Of a stretch of 64,000 bases of DNA, positions 45,773 through 56,100 are shown piece by piece. A program made the position numbers and the translations under genes. Every line of letters begins with the position of its first letter. Positions within the stretch are counted from its first letter, which is position 1. Origin of the DNA: Caballeronia glathei (GTDB taxonomy: Bacteria > Pseudomonadota > Gammaproteobacteria > Burkholderiales > Burkholderiaceae); NCBI RefSeq assembly GCF_000698595.1, contig NZ_JFHC01000024.1, forward strand, positions 1-64,000, given 5' to 3'. Under the pieces are notes generated by a model. That model searched no databases, was not told the DNA's origin, and saw only the letters and a program-made list of their open reading frames with translations.

Positions 45773-46594
45773 TTGACGGATAGGCACAGCACGGACAAGG
45801 CCTTCGCCGGGTCAATCCCGGAGTTGTATGACACCTGCCTGGTGCCGTTGATCTTCGAACCGTACGCGGTCGACCTTGCGAGCCGGGTCGTGTCGAAGGG
45901 TCCGAAGAAAGTGCTCGAGGTTGCGGCGGGAACGGGGGTGCTGACACGTGCACTCTCGACGGCATTGCCTGACAGCACCGCGCTCGTCGCGACGGACTTG
46001 AACCAGCCCATGCTCGATCGTGCCCGGACGGTCGGTGCATGCAGGCATGTGGAGTGGCGTCAGGCAGACGCGATGCAGTTGCCGTTCGCAGACGGCCAGT
46101 TCGATGTGGTCGTCTGCCAGTTTGGCGTCATGTTTTTTCCCGACAAGCCCGGCGCATTCGCCGAGGCGCGTCGCGTATTGTCGCCAGGCGGCACGTTCAT
46201 CTTCAACGTGTGGGACCGGATAGAAGAGAACGCATTCGCGCTTGTCGTCACCGACGCCCTGGCTCGCCTCTATCCCGCCACCCCGCCGCGTTTTCTCGCC
46301 CGCACTCCGCACGGATACCACGATCGCGAGACTATCGGGCGAGACCTCCGGCTTGGAGGCTTTCTTGCCGAGCCCGCGTTCGAGACCGTCGCGTCACATA
46401 GTCGTGCAGACTCCGCCCGCATACCGTCTGTCGCTTACTGCCAGGGAACTCCGTTGCGCAATGAGCTCGAAGCACTCGGCCCCGCCGAACTGGCGCGGGC
46501 CACGGACGTTTGCACTGCCGCAATGGCCGGGAAGTTCGGGCCTGGTCGCGTCGACGGAAAGATTCAGGCGCACGTCGTGACGGTCGAGGCCTGA
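45773..46594 (+). CDS. Class I SAM-dependent methyltransferase
   Basis: A 273-residue methyltransferase. The SAM-binding motif I is VLEVAAGTGVLTRALS, followed by ATDLNQPMLDRA, the motif with an acidic residue WRQADAMQLPFADGQFDVVV, and LSPGGTFIFNVWDRI. It resembles UbiE/COQ5-like small-molecule methyltransferases. The start is TTG at 45773 with GGAGG 6 nt before it; an in-frame TTG at 45767 is too close to that site. It follows the acetolactate-synthase-like gene by 120 bp in the same direction. The substrate is unknown. Confidence 0.88.
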   Translation: MTDRHSTDKAFAGSIPELYDTCLVPLIFEPYAVDLASRVVSKGPKKVLEVAAGTGVLTRALSTALPDSTALVATDLNQPMLDRARTVGACRHVEWRQADAMQLPFADGQFDVVVCQFGVMFFPDKPGAFAEARRVLSPGGTFIFNVWDRIEENAFALVVTDALARLYPATPPRFLARTPHGYHDRETIGRDLRLGGFLAEPAFETVASHSRADSARIPSVAYCQGTPLRNELEALGPAELARATDVCTAAMAGKFGPGRVDGKIQAHVVTVEA

Positions 46595-47146
46595 GGGAGC
46601 GCGCGATACCGGCTCTCGGCGCACGCGCGCCTGGACTCATCGAAGCGCACTGGCATCGCGATGCTCCTTGGAGACCGGTTGAATCCGCAGCCAGGAACGG
46701 GCATTCAAGGCCGGCGCGTAAATTCCAAGGACGCGGTCAGTCTCGAGAAATGCCGCCTCTGCGTCCTTATCCCCGAGTACCTGGCTCGATAGCCACTCTT
46801 TTCCTCACGTAATCGCCAAACGCAGTTGTGCGCGCTGCCAAGGACTTGAGCCGAGCCTGCCGCTCGTTGGGATTCCCGCGACTGCTTCGGCCGTGTCAAG
46901 CGCGTCGATCGACGGGTGGCCAGTGCCGTCGCAGACCGCGCGCCTTGCCACCGACCCGGTCTCACGCCGGTTTTTCGCCTGAAGCGCATGCGCAATCTCC
47001 CAAGTCGCGCGATGCCGTCAAGCACGTTCCACTGTCACAAACTGAGAATAGCTCAAAACGTTTACGGATTTGATCTGAGGTTTATTCATTTTGATGACAT
47101 ACACGCCGACTAGTCTTTGCTCGCCCCCAACCTCGTTGAGAGAAAA
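46595..47146. other. Intergenic region before phospholipase C, no gene seen
   Basis: About 550 bp. Frames are short or arginine-rich without family sequence. The last 100 bp are AT-richer (TTTACGGATTTGATC, GGTTTATTCATTTTG) and probably contain the phospholipase promoter. GAGAGAAAA precedes its ATG. Confidence 0.45.
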
Positions 47147-49312
47147 ATGAACAAGGTCGATCGACGTACATTTCTTACCAGCGCTGTCAAAGCGGCCGGC
47201 GCGGCTGCCACCATCAACGCATTGCCGTCCAGTATCGCGCGTGCACTCGCGATTCCGGCCAATGTCAGAACGGGCACCATTCAGGACGTCGAGCACATCG
47301 TCGTGCTGATGCAGGAAAACCGTTCCTTCCTGAACTACTTTGGCGCGATGAGCGGCGTGCGCGGCTTTGGCGACCGCCTGGGAATTCCGCTGCAAAGCGG
47401 GCAGTCCGTGTGGTCCCAATCGGACGGCACGCGCATCATCAAGCCGTTTCACCTCGACAGCGCCACCGTCAACGCGTTGCGCGTGGCCGGCAATCCGCAC
47501 AGCTACATGGACGCCCAGGACGCGTGGGGGCAAGGCATGTCCGGCTTCTGGCCGAAGTGGAAGAGCGAACGTTCGATGGGCTACTACCGCCGCGAAGACA
47601 TCGCGTTCCAGTACGCCCTCGCCGAAGCGTTTACCGCTTGCGACAATTACCACTGCTCGATCACGGGCGGCACCGATCCGAACCGCATCGTCTTCATGTC
47701 GGGCTCGAACTACGATCCGGCGACGCGGGAGGCTGGTCAGAACTCCACCGCTGCGAATGCGGAAATCAACAACCTGCGCTGCAGCGTCGGCGGTGCGTTG
47801 CCTACGCCGGGCTATGCCTACTCGGGCTCCGCGTTCACGTGGAAGACGTGGATCGAACAACTGCAGGAAAAAGGCGTGAGCTGGCGCCTCTATCAGGACC
47901 CGAACAACAACTGGAACGGTCTGATGCACGGAGGTCTTGCGTTCAAGAGCTTTCGCGACTCGCGCCCGGGCGACCCGCTGTACGACAACGGCATGTCGCT
48001 GTGGACCATCGATCAGCTGGCGCAACACGTGGCGGGCGAAACGCTGCCGCAAGTGAGCATGATCCTCCCGACACCGGCACAGTCGGAGCATCCGGGCGGC
48101 CCGTCGAGCCCCCTGGAAGGCGCCGCGTTCATCGAACAGATTCTGAATGCGCTGACGTCGAACCCGAAGGTGTGGAGCAAGACGATATTCTTTGTCTTCT
48201 ATGACGAGAATGACGGCTTCTTCGATCATCTTCCTCCGCCTGCCGTGCCCAGCCTCGACGCAAACGGCAACCCGATCGGCAAATCGACGGTGGATGTGAC
48301 GGGCGAGTATCTGGACACGCAAGGCAACCCCAGCCTGAACGGTCAGAACAGCAGCGGCGTGGTAATGAACGTGCGGCCGTGGGGCCTTGGCCCGCGCCTG
48401 CCGGTGTACTGCGTGTCGCCGTGGTCGAAGGGAGGCTGGGTCTGCTCCGAAACGTTCGATCACACGTCGTTTGGCCGTTTCCTCGAAAGGCGCTTCGGCG
48501 TTCAGATGCCGGCGGTGAGCCCGTGGCATCGCGCGATCAGCGGCGATCTGACTTCGATATTCGATTTCGAAACGCCGAACGATCCGAAGTTGCCGACGCT
48601 GCCCGACACGAGCAACTACAAGGCCGTCATCGCGGACCAGTTGAAGAAGCCGGCCGCCCATGCTCCCGCGACGCCTGCGGCGCTGTTCCAGGAGCCGGGC
48701 ATGAAGTATTCGCGCGCGCTGCCCTATGAGATTCATGTCGATTCGGCGGTCGATGCGTCGAGCGGCAATCTGACGCTCAAGTTCCGCAATACCGGCCGCA
48801 AGGGCGTCGTATTCCACGTCTACGACCGCCTGCATCTGGACCGGATTCCGCGCCGCTATACCGTCGAGGCCGGCAAGTCGCTGAATGACGACTGGGACAC
48901 GCGCACGTGGGATGCCGGCAAGTATGACCTCGCGATCTACGGCCCGAACGGCTTCGTGCGCATGTTCAAGGGATCGACGATGGCTGGTGGTTCGGCAGCG
49001 TTGCCGGAAGTCACGCTGTCATACGATGTATCGCGGCGCGAGATCGTGTTCACGGCTCGCAACGACGGCAAGCGCGACGTCAAGCTGACGGTCACCGCGA
49101 ATGCTTACCGGACCGGCGGCGCGACGACATTGAACGTACCGCGTCCTCACGTGGTGGAGCATCGGGTGTCGGTCGAGCACAGCGGCAACTGGTACGACTA
49201 TACGGTCAGTGACGCGTCAAGCGGCTTCGAGCGGCGCTTCGCGGGCCGGATGGAAACCGGCAGACCGTCGGTCACCGACCCGGCGATGGCGACCGAGCTG
49301 AATCAGCAGTAA
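47147..49312 (+). CDS. plcN: Phospholipase C (non-haemolytic PlcN type)
   Basis: A 721-residue phosphocholine-specific-type phospholipase C of the bacterial acid-phosphatase superfamily. The Tat signal has DRRTFLTSAVKAAGAAAT, so it is folded and exported through Tat. The catalytic N-terminal domain begins RTGTIQDVEHIVVLMQENRS with the metal and nucleophile region, then SITGGTDPNRIVFMSGSN and FFVFYDENDGFFDHLPPP. Two C-terminal beta domains (DUF756) about 500-605 and 610-705 follow. Substrates are membrane phospholipids; roles include phosphate scavenging and host interaction. It is monocistronic, ended by a strong hairpin; an RpiR-type regulator follows. Confidence 0.92.
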   Translation: MNKVDRRTFLTSAVKAAGAAATINALPSSIARALAIPANVRTGTIQDVEHIVVLMQENRSFLNYFGAMSGVRGFGDRLGIPLQSGQSVWSQSDGTRIIKPFHLDSATVNALRVAGNPHSYMDAQDAWGQGMSGFWPKWKSERSMGYYRREDIAFQYALAEAFTACDNYHCSITGGTDPNRIVFMSGSNYDPATREAGQNSTAANAEINNLRCSVGGALPTPGYAYSGSAFTWKTWIEQLQEKGVSWRLYQDPNNNWNGLMHGGLAFKSFRDSRPGDPLYDNGMSLWTIDQLAQHVAGETLPQVSMILPTPAQSEHPGGPSSPLEGAAFIEQILNALTSNPKVWSKTIFFVFYDENDGFFDHLPPPAVPSLDANGNPIGKSTVDVTGEYLDTQGNPSLNGQNSSGVVMNVRPWGLGPRLPVYCVSPWSKGGWVCSETFDHTSFGRFLERRFGVQMPAVSPWHRAISGDLTSIFDFETPNDPKLPTLPDTSNYKAVIADQLKKPAAHAPATPAALFQEPGMKYSRALPYEIHVDSAVDASSGNLTLKFRNTGRKGVVFHVYDRLHLDRIPRRYTVEAGKSLNDDWDTRTWDAGKYDLAIYGPNGFVRMFKGSTMAGGSAALPEVTLSYDVSRREIVFTARNDGKRDVKLTVTANAYRTGGATTLNVPRPHVVEHRVSVEHSGNWYDYTVSDASSGFERRFAGRMETGRPSVTDPAMATELNQQ

Positions 49313-49325
49313 AGACGCGCCGAAA

Positions 49326-49349
49326 GCGGCCGCCCCCCGTGGCGGCCGC
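49326..49349 (+). terminator. Terminator after phospholipase C
   Basis: GCGGCCGCC (49326-49334) and GGCGGCCGC (49341-49349) form a perfect 9-bp stem with a 6-nt loop, 14 nt after the stop. All G/C; no U tract. Confidence 0.6.
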
Positions 49350-49532
49350 GCCGCAGTGCGCAACCAGTCGCGGCACCTGACGACATCCGTTATCCGCGAT
49401 TGCCCACGCCATTGTCTTCCGACCATCCCTGCTGTTTCCTGCATACTTCACGATGGGTCCATCTGGATTAAAGTGCGTCGAACCGCAGCGTCGCGGCAGG
49501 TCGCCTATTGTGAATCAAAATCGGAAGGTTTC

Positions 49533-50465
49533 ATGAAAGCAAAGCAACGAGGCATTGCGGCACGGCCGATGCCGGCCAGCGCTCGCCGCTCCGCTGTCGC
49601 CTCAGCCGTACAGCCGGATACCCGCTCGGGGATTCTCACGCGCATTGAAGGCTTGAGGCCCACGCTCGGGCCAGCCAGTCAAAGGATTGCGGACTTCATC
49701 GCTCAGTACTCGCAGGATGTGATCCATATGTCGGTGAGTGACGTCGCCGAGCGTACCGCGTCGAGCGAAGGCAGCGTGATCGCGTTTTGCAAGAGCGTCG
49801 GAGCAACCGGCTTCCAGCAACTGAAGATCCTGCTGGCGCAGGAACTCGTGCAGCCGGTGCAGATCATCCACGAAGACCTCGAGCCCGACGACGCGGTGGA
49901 GACGGTCGTGCGCAAGCTCTTTCACAGCAATATTCAAACGCTGCATGACACTGCCGCGACCCTCGACATCAAGTCCGTCGAACGCGCGGTCTCGTTGCTG
50001 AAGGCGGCGGAGCGCATTGAAATCTATGGCATCGGCAGCGCCGCGCCGATCGCCGAAGACGCCGAGTACCGGATGCTGCGCATCGGCCTGAACGCGAAGG
50101 CGGTCGTCGACTCGCACGTGCAGGCGATAAGTGCGTCGCTGGCCGGTCCGAAAGTCGCCACACTGACCGTCTCGCACTCCGGCAGCACCCACGAAACCGT
50201 GGACGCGACGCGCCTTGCGCGTGAATCCGGAGCTAGCACGATCTGCATCACCAACGTAGGCAAATCGCCGTTGCGGGCATACGCAGATGTGGTTCTGTGC
50301 ACGATGGCGCGGGAAACGCGCTTTCGCACGGAAGCGATGACGAGCCGCCTTGCACAGCTGGCGATCGTCGACGTCCTCGTCGCAAGCCTCGCGCTTACCG
50401 AGTACGAGAAGTCGGTCGCATCGTTGCGGCATACGTTCGACGTGTTGTCGATCAAACGGTACTGA
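49533..50465 (+). CDS. RpiR/MurR-type transcriptional regulator
   Basis: A 310-residue regulator with an N-terminal RpiR helix-turn-helix (about 34-105: LRPTLGPASQRIADFIAQYS, SVSDVAERTASSEGSVIAFC KSVGATGF) and a C-terminal SIS phosphosugar-binding domain (about 140-275: AERIEIYGIGSAAPIAEDAE, TVSHSGSTHETVDA). It senses phosphosugars in known members. The ATG at 49533 has GGAAGG upstream; the open frame extends further without family sequence. No sugar genes adjoin: phospholipase C lies upstream after a terminator and the SulP gene converges from downstream. Confidence 0.93.
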   Translation: MKAKQRGIAARPMPASARRSAVASAVQPDTRSGILTRIEGLRPTLGPASQRIADFIAQYSQDVIHMSVSDVAERTASSEGSVIAFCKSVGATGFQQLKILLAQELVQPVQIIHEDLEPDDAVETVVRKLFHSNIQTLHDTAATLDIKSVERAVSLLKAAERIEIYGIGSAAPIAEDAEYRMLRIGLNAKAVVDSHVQAISASLAGPKVATLTVSHSGSTHETVDATRLARESGASTICITNVGKSPLRAYADVVLCTMARETRFRTEAMTSRLAQLAIVDVLVASLALTEYEKSVASLRHTFDVLSIKRY

Positions 50466-50653
50466 AGAAGCGGCCGGGTGACCGGCAGAGTCCGGGAGCA
50501 AAGAGAAGGGCAACGACCGGCGCGACAGAATCGAAGAGAAAGCTCAGGCTGGTCATTCGGTAGCGAAGGTCGGCCTTCCATCCCTGCTTCGGGGCAGTAG
50601 CGGCGACTGTTCCGCGCTCCGGATACCCGGCGGTCGCGCGACCCGCCGCACGC

Positions 50654-52987
50654 TCATAGCGCAACCCTCAGCGCATCGTCGGCAATCGCGAGCCGGGACG
50701 CCATCACCTTCACGACGAACCGGTGCCATTGCTGCGCGGTCATCGGATCGTCGCGTTCCAGCGCCTGCAGGGCTCCGAGCGACAAGCGCCATAGAATCGC
50801 GGGCTCGTCGGCGAAGACGTCGGCGCTGCGCGGCCTTTGTGTATAAACCGCCATCTCCCCGACGATCGTACCCGGACCGAACGAGCGCAGCCGCACGGAG
50901 CGCCCGTCGGCGAGCGGCAGTGACACCGTCACGCGGCCGCGCTCGACGATGAACATCGCATCGCCGGGCTCGCCGTGCAGAAAGAGCGCCTCGCCCGCGC
51001 CGACCTCGCACCTCTCCAGACACGCCCGCAGTCTTTCGAGCGCTTGCGGCGTGAAGTGAAGCGCGAGCGTCGCGTGGAAGTCGGCCTCGCCGGTTCGCTG
51101 CGCGCTCGCGTCTGCCGCAAGCTGATGCTCCTCGATCCATTCCAGGCCGGCATCGAGCGTGTCGAACTCGTGTATGCCGAGACTCAACGTGCCCGTACGT
51201 GCGAGCAGCTGGCGCGAGCGTGCCGGAAGCGCGGTCAGCACCAGCGCCGCGCCGCGCGACTCGCATTCCTGCTTGAGCTTCATGAAGCACACCGACACCG
51301 ACGCATCCACACCGTTCGTGGCCCCGAAGTCCAGCACGACATAGCGCACCGGCGTCGACGCGTGACGGTCCAGACGCTCGCGCACGCGATGCAGAATCGA
51401 ATTGGCGGTGCCGAAGAACAGGAACCCCTGCAGGCATGTTCCGCAGACCTGCATGCCGCGTTCCTGCAGCCGCTGCGCCTCTTCGATAGTGCGCTCGACG
51501 TTGGACGTGCGCGTGCTGCCGTCGAACTCCATGCGCACGCAACTCACGCGCCCATACAGCAGCGCGAACGTCACGCACGCGGCAAGCACGCCGGCGACGA
51601 CGCCCGCGACCACGCCATAGAACGCGATCACGCCGAGGATCAGCGGCACGAGCAGATATTCGTTCCAGTCGAGCTTGCCGTACGCGCCGACGAGCCAGTC
51701 CATCAGCAAGCGCAGCCCCATGAAAAGCTGCAGGCCGACGAGCACCGGCAGTGGAAAGAGCGCGACGAGATCCGGTGACACCGCCAGCACCACGAGACAC
51801 GAGAGTGCCGCGAACACGCCGGCGGCGCGGCTCGTCGCGCCTGCGCGCGCGTTGAGCATCGTGCGGTTGAACGACTGATAGCCGACCATGCCCCCGAGCA
51901 GCCCGCTCGCGATGTTCGCGAGGCCGGCCGCGCGCATCTCGCGGTTCATGTCGACGTTCTGGCCCGTCGCCGCGCCGATGGCCGTCGAGTTCATCAGGAT
52001 CGTGATTGCCGATATCGACGTCACCACGAGCGTCTCCGGCAGATGCGCGCCGATCGCGTGCCAGTCGACGTCGCCCTTGGCGAGCGAGCTCGGCAGGTGC
52101 AGCTCGGGAATCTGCAGCCCGTGCACCGGCACATGCTGGAGCAGCAGGCCCATGTTGCGCGCCTCGTCGATGCCGATGCCTGCCGCGTGCAGCAGCAGGT
52201 AGAAGAGCACGATGCCGAAGCCGAGCGTGAGCGGGAGCACGGCTACATGCTTCCATGTGCGATGAAGGATGATCGCGAGCGCGCCGACGACGAGCGCCGG
52301 CGTCCACGGGAGCCAGTGCAGGTGCGCGAGCAGCGGCAGCGTGTGCCAGCTCGGCGCGTGGCCGGTCACCACGCGAAACGCGCCCGTCAGCAGCAGATAG
52401 CCGGTGCCGGCGAGAAAGCCGCCCATCACGGGATAGGGCAGGAACTGCAGTGAACGGCTGCGCTTCGACGAGCCGATCAGGAACAGGATGACGCCGGTCA
52501 CGATCGAGCACAGCGCGATCGAGATCAGCACGGTCAGCAGGATCGCGGCGGGCGATCCGCCGTTTGCGCGCACGCTGCTCGCAACGCCCGCCGCCACGCC
52601 CACGAGGAACGCAGTCGCGTTGCTGTCGGGGCCGCCGATGTTCATGCGCATCGAACTCGTCAGCGAGATGACGAGCGCCGTCACGACGCAACTGACGAGC
52701 GCGGTTGGAACTCCGAACTCCGCATAGCGCGCGAGGTCGGCGCTGAAGATCATCGTGCCGAGGCTCATCGCGTAGCAGAGCATGACGAGCGTCGAGATCG
52801 TGCCCGCGGAGAGGTCGCCGATCACGCGCGCGACGCGCGCGCCTGCGCGATCGATCTCGGAACCTGCGGTGCCTGGCTTCACGGCGCCCTCCCGGGGAGT
52901 GCGGGTGCTTTGCGCTGCGGTGTCGACTGTTTCTGGGGGACTCGGTGAGGGCGCCGCGGGCGCCGGCGGCCTGCGGGTTTCGATCAC
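50654..52987 (-). CDS. SulP-family anion transporter with STAS and cyclic-nucleotide-binding domains
   Basis: A 777-residue inner-membrane protein. The SulP transport domain is about 55-480 (about 14 helices; LPYPVMGGFLAGTGYLLLTG, TSISAITILMNSTAIGAATG, VGYQSFNRTMLNARAGATSR). A STAS domain spans about 510-620 (VRYVVLDFGATNGVDASVSV). Residues about 645-750 are a cyclic-nucleotide-binding domain with the phosphate-binding cassette GEMAVYTQRPRSADV (710-724), including the Arg-Ser-Ala that holds the cyclic phosphate. SulP proteins carry sulfate, bicarbonate or other anions. It is divergent from a nucleotide cyclase gene, which could make its ligand. Confidence 0.93.
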   Translation of the reverse strand: MIETRRPPAPAAPSPSPPETVDTAAQSTRTPREGAVKPGTAGSEIDRAGARVARVIGDLSAGTISTLVMLCYAMSLGTMIFSADLARYAEFGVPTALVSCVVTALVISLTSSMRMNIGGPDSNATAFLVGVAAGVASSVRANGGSPAAILLTVLISIALCSIVTGVILFLIGSSKRSRSLQFLPYPVMGGFLAGTGYLLLTGAFRVVTGHAPSWHTLPLLAHLHWLPWTPALVVGALAIILHRTWKHVAVLPLTLGFGIVLFYLLLHAAGIGIDEARNMGLLLQHVPVHGLQIPELHLPSSLAKGDVDWHAIGAHLPETLVVTSISAITILMNSTAIGAATGQNVDMNREMRAAGLANIASGLLGGMVGYQSFNRTMLNARAGATSRAAGVFAALSCLVVLAVSPDLVALFPLPVLVGLQLFMGLRLLMDWLVGAYGKLDWNEYLLVPLILGVIAFYGVVAGVVAGVLAACVTFALLYGRVSCVRMEFDGSTRTSNVERTIEEAQRLQERGMQVCGTCLQGFLFFGTANSILHRVRERLDRHASTPVRYVVLDFGATNGVDASVSVCFMKLKQECESRGAALVLTALPARSRQLLARTGTLSLGIHEFDTLDAGLEWIEEHQLAADASAQRTGEADFHATLALHFTPQALERLRACLERCEVGAGEALFLHGEPGDAMFIVERGRVTVSLPLADGRSVRLRSFGPGTIVGEMAVYTQRPRSADVFADEPAILWRLSLGALQALERDDPMTAQQWHRFVVKVMASRLAIADDALRVAL

Positions 52988-53158
52988 CGCCGATTCGCCG
53001 ACGAGTATCCGCCGCGCCGCGCCGGCGTGTCAATTTCCCCGCCAGCGGCCGCGCATACCGCACGCGTGCAGCACGGCCTACACTGTATTGTCACCCGGTG
53101 ACGAAACGCGCCGTCCGATTCATCTGATGTGACGAGGGAAAGCCCCAAGGCGAAGGCA
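52988..53158. promoter_or_regulatory. Shared promoter region of the SulP and cyclase genes
   Basis: 171 bp separate the divergent start codons. No clear palindrome or sigma-70 hexamer pair was recognised apart from a TTGTCA box near 53088. It is the shared 5' region for both genes. Confidence 0.4.
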
Positions 53159-56100
53159 ATGGACATCGGTCAATGGCTCGACGGCCTCGGGCTCGGGCAA
53201 TACGCGCATGCGTTCGCCGAGAACGACGTCGATCTCCCCCTGCTCGCCCAGCTCACCGATGCCGACCTGAAGGAACTCGGCGTCGCGTCGCTCGGGCATC
53301 GCAAGCGCATGCTCGCGGCCATTGCCGGGCGTGGCGCCGCGCTCGCGCCGGTGTCGTCCGCGACCGGTGACAGCGGCGAGCGCCGCCAGGTCACGATCCT
53401 CTTCGCCGACCTCTGCGGCTTCACCGCGCTGTCGCGCACGCTCGACGCCGAAGAACTGAGCGACCTGATCGGCCGCTACACGGCGCTGGTCGACGGCATC
53501 GTGCTCGGCTTCGGCGGCACCGTCGACAAGCACATCGGCGACGCGGTGATGGCGCTCTTCGGCGCCCCGCGAGCGCACGACACCGACGCACTGCGCGCCG
53601 CGCGCGCCGCGCTCGACATCCACGCGGCGCTCGCGAACCTCGCGAGGCTCGCGGCACGCCCGCTCGCCGCGCACATCGGCATTGCGAGCGGCGAGGTGAT
53701 CGCGGGCACGCAGGGCCGCGCGGGCTTTCGCGACTACACCGTGATCGGCGACTCCGTGAATCTCGCGGCGCGTCTCGTCGATGCCGCCGGTCCCGGAGAC
53801 ACGCTGATCGCGGACGGCGTTCATCGCGCGCTCGGCGAGTCCGTCAGCGCCGACGCACTCGGCGACATGCGCTTCAAGGGCATCGACGCGCCCGTGCGCG
53901 TGTGGCGCCTCACCGGCGTCGAGGGCGGGTGCGCGAGCGGCAGCCGCAGCCGCTTCGTCGGGCGCAAGGCGGAACTCGAGCAGTTCAGGGGCATCGCGCG
54001 CGCGAGCGTGGCGGCGCTTGCCGGACAGGCCGTCTACGTGCGCGGCGAGGCGGGCATCGGCAAGACGCGGCTCGTCGACGAGATGCGGCGTTTCGCCGAG
54101 CCGCTCGGCTTCACGATCCATCGTGGCCGCGTGCTCGACTTCGGCATGGGCAAGGCGCAGGAGCCGGTGCGCGAAATCGTCGGCAGCCTGCTCGGGCTCG
54201 CGCCGGCAGCGGGCGACGGCGAGCGGCGCGAGGCAGCGGAGCGCGTGGCGTCCTGCGGCGTCGTCGGGGCGGATCAGCTGATGTTCCTGCACGACCTCCT
54301 CGACTTGCCGCAGACAGGCGAATGGCGCACGCTCTATGACGCGATGGACAACGCCGCGCGCAATCGCGGCAAGCGCTCACTCGCTGCGGCGCTCGTGCAG
54401 AACGCCTGCCGGAGCGGCCCGGTGATGATCGTCGTCGAGGATCTGCATTGGGCCGATCCGCACATGCTCGGTTTCCTGTCCGCGTTCGCCACGGCGGTCG
54501 CCAACGGGCCGGGCCTGCTCGTGATGACCTCGCGCGTCGAGGGCGATCCGCTCGATGCCGCATGGCGTGCGAACTGCCGCGGCACGCCGTTCGTGACGAT
54601 CGACCTCGGCCCGCTGCGCCGGGACGAGGCGCTCAATCTCGCCGAGAGCTTCATGGATGCGAGCCAGCGCGTCGCGCTTGCGTGCATCGAACGGGCGGAC
54701 GGCAATCCGCTCTTTCTCGAGCAGCTCCTGCGCAATGCCGGGCAAGGATGCGACGAGGCCGTGCCGGCGTCGATCCAGAGCCTCGTGCTCGCGCGCATGG
54801 ACCGGCTGCCCGCGCCCGACCGGCAGGCGTTCCAGGCGGCCGCCGTGATCGGCCAGCGCTTCGGGCTCGAACTGTTGCGCAAGCTTGTCGACGCGCCGGA
54901 CTACGTGTGCGACGGGCTGGTTGCGAACGCGCTGGTGCTGCCCGAAGGCGACGACTTCCTGTTCGCGCATGCACTGATCCAGGAGGGCGCCTATTCGACG
55001 CTCTTGCGGGCTCGGCGCCGCGAGCTGCACCGGCGGGCGGCGGACTGGTTCGCGGCGAGCGATCCGGTGCTGTGCGCGCAGCATCTGGACCGCGCGGAAG
55101 ACGCTCGCGCGCCGCGCGCCTACCTCGATGCGGCGCTGGCGCAGCGCGCCGCGTGGCTGCCCGATGCCGCGCTGCGGCTCATCGCGCGCGGTCTGCAGAT
55201 TGCACGCGACGATGCCGAACGCCACGTGCTCGCATGCCTGAAAGGAGAATTGCAGCGCGACCTGGGCGACGTCGCCGCATCGATCGATACGTATCGGGCG
55301 GCGGTCGCCGGCGCGCCTGACGAAGCGTGCCTGTGCCGCGCGCAACTGGGGCTCGCGGAATGTCTGCGGGTGAGCGAGGGACTGGCGGAGGCGCAGGCGC
55401 TGCTCGACGCGGCCCAGCAGGTTGCCGAGCGCCACGGCATGGTGGCCGAACTCGCGCGCCTGCATCATCTGCGCGGCAATATCCTGTTTCCGCTCGGCAG
55501 GATCGACGGTTGCCGTGACGAGCACGAACGCGGGCTCGCCCATGCGCGGCGTTCCGGCTCGCCGGAAGCGGAGGCACGCGCGCTCGGCGGTCTTGCCGAT
55601 GCCGCCTACGCGCAGGGGCGCATGCGCACGGCGTTCGAGCATTTCAGCCGGTGCGTCGCGCTGAGCCGGGAGCACGGGCTGGGGCGCATCGAGGTGGCGA
55701 ACCGGTCGATGGTCGGCTTCAGCCGCGTGTATCTGAACGAGGCGCGGCAGGCGCGCGAGGACGGCGCGGCGGCGGCGCGGGCCGCGGCGCTCGTCGGCCA
55801 GCCGCGCGCGGAGATGCTGGGCGAGACGATGGGCGCATTCGCCGCGCATGAACTGGGCGATGCCGATGAGACGCGCCGGCATCTCGAACGCGAGATGCGG
55901 CTGATTCGCCAGCTCGGCGCGCGGCGCTTCGAGGCGCAGAACCTGGAGCTTCAGGCGCGCGTCCTGATCGACGCGAAGGAGCATGCGCGCGCCGCGAGGC
56001 TGCTGCGCGACGCGCTCGCGCTATGTCATGAGGTGGGCACGCAGTTCAGCGCTCCGAAGGCGCTCGGCGCGCTCAGCCGTGCCGTCGACGATCCTGACGA

